Part shown: positions 43,296-43,316 of the stretch, one piece after another
Layout: each line of letters begins with the position of its first letter
How positions within the stretch are numbered: position 1 is the first letter of the stretch
DNA from: Synechococcus sp. CS-1332
Lineage (GTDB): Bacteria > Cyanobacteriota > Cyanobacteriia > PCC-6307 > Cyanobiaceae
Reading direction: 5' to 3'
DNA length: 43,316 nt
Assembly (NCBI RefSeq): GCF_025127995.1
Contig: NZ_JAHLYP010000032.1
Coordinates: 1-43,316 of the forward strand
Notes under the pieces: generated by a model
Told to the model about the DNA's origin: nothing
The model's input: only the letters and a program-made list of their open reading frames with translations
Databases searched by the model: none
Made by a program: the position numbers and the translations under genes

Positions 43296-43316
43296 ATGCG
43301 CTACCGCTTCCTCCCC
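43296..43316 (+). CDS. Start of a gene cut off by the window edge
   Basis: ATG followed by six codons (MRYRFLP), frame open at the edge. The basic start would suit a signal peptide, but too little is visible. It follows the Fur-box-like palindrome, so an iron- or metal-uptake or storage gene is a reasonable guess. No good ribosome binding site is seen. Confidence 0.45.

Overview
The window is from a cyanobacterium, most likely of the high-GC Synechococcus/Cyanobium (picocyanobacterial) group. This rests on petG (cytochrome b6f subunit), chlI (Mg-chelatase), a CrtL-type lycopene cyclase, a CAAD-domain protein, cytochrome cM, GuaB3, a PAP/fibrillin protein, DUF3370 and DUF1400 proteins and an HpsJ-like protein, all familiar cyanobacterial families. 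Coding density is very high, GC is strongly raised at third codon positions, many starts are GTG or TTG, and clear Shine-Dalgarno sequences are rare. I see no rRNA, tRNA, CRISPR array, insertion sequence or phage gene. It reads as ordinary chromosome with some unusual individual genes.

Layout. 1-5.6 kb (+): 3' part of a 3-hydroxyisobutyrate-dehydrogenase-like gene, then a three-gene set (LolD-like ATPase, large FtsX/MacB-like permease, secreted AttH/CrtC-like lipocalin protein) and a small conserved ORF. 5.6-12.9 kb: MFS transporter (-), DUF1400 alpha/beta hydrolase (+), DppB-like permease and DppA-like lipoprotein (-), HpsJ-like membrane protein (-), and a secreted protein with a PEP-CTERM-like tail (+). 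12.9-15.3 kb (-): homoserine dehydrogenase, SufE, a secreted NikL-like protein and a 61-aa ORF. 15.4-21.3 kb (-): a compact run cytM-trmJ-serine hydrolase-DUF3370-chlI-ruvC-5-FTHF cyclo-ligase in which nearly every junction is a 4-nt start/stop overlap. petG (37 aa) diverges from it. 21.5-27.6 kb (-): rsmD, hisH, LOG-family protein and trxA; then guaB3 with a clear intrinsic terminator, the CAAD protein and a DUF39 protein that abuts gyrA.

27.6-36.9 kb: gyrA (+); a protein with the architecture of a pentameric ligand-gated ion channel (-); crtL (+); malate:quinone oxidoreductase (-); PAP/fibrillin (+); exonuclease III (-); a small secreted protein (+) whose 3' end overlaps a TPR protein (-). 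36.9-43.3 kb (+): a conserved hypothetical gene carrying a 15-bp minisatellite, a stand-alone M41-like metalloprotease, larC, a UPF0104 membrane protein, a Fur-family regulator, a urea transporter fused to three EF-hands, and the first codons of a gene behind Fur-box-like palindromes.

The most interesting items are the channel homologue (30281-31285), the urea transporter-EF-hand fusion (41530-43155), the matching operator-like sites before the Fur-family gene and before the gene at 43296, the M41-like protease without an AAA+ domain, the DUF39 protein, and the secreted PEP-CTERM-like protein. Function assignments come from motif recognition alone; no database search was possible.
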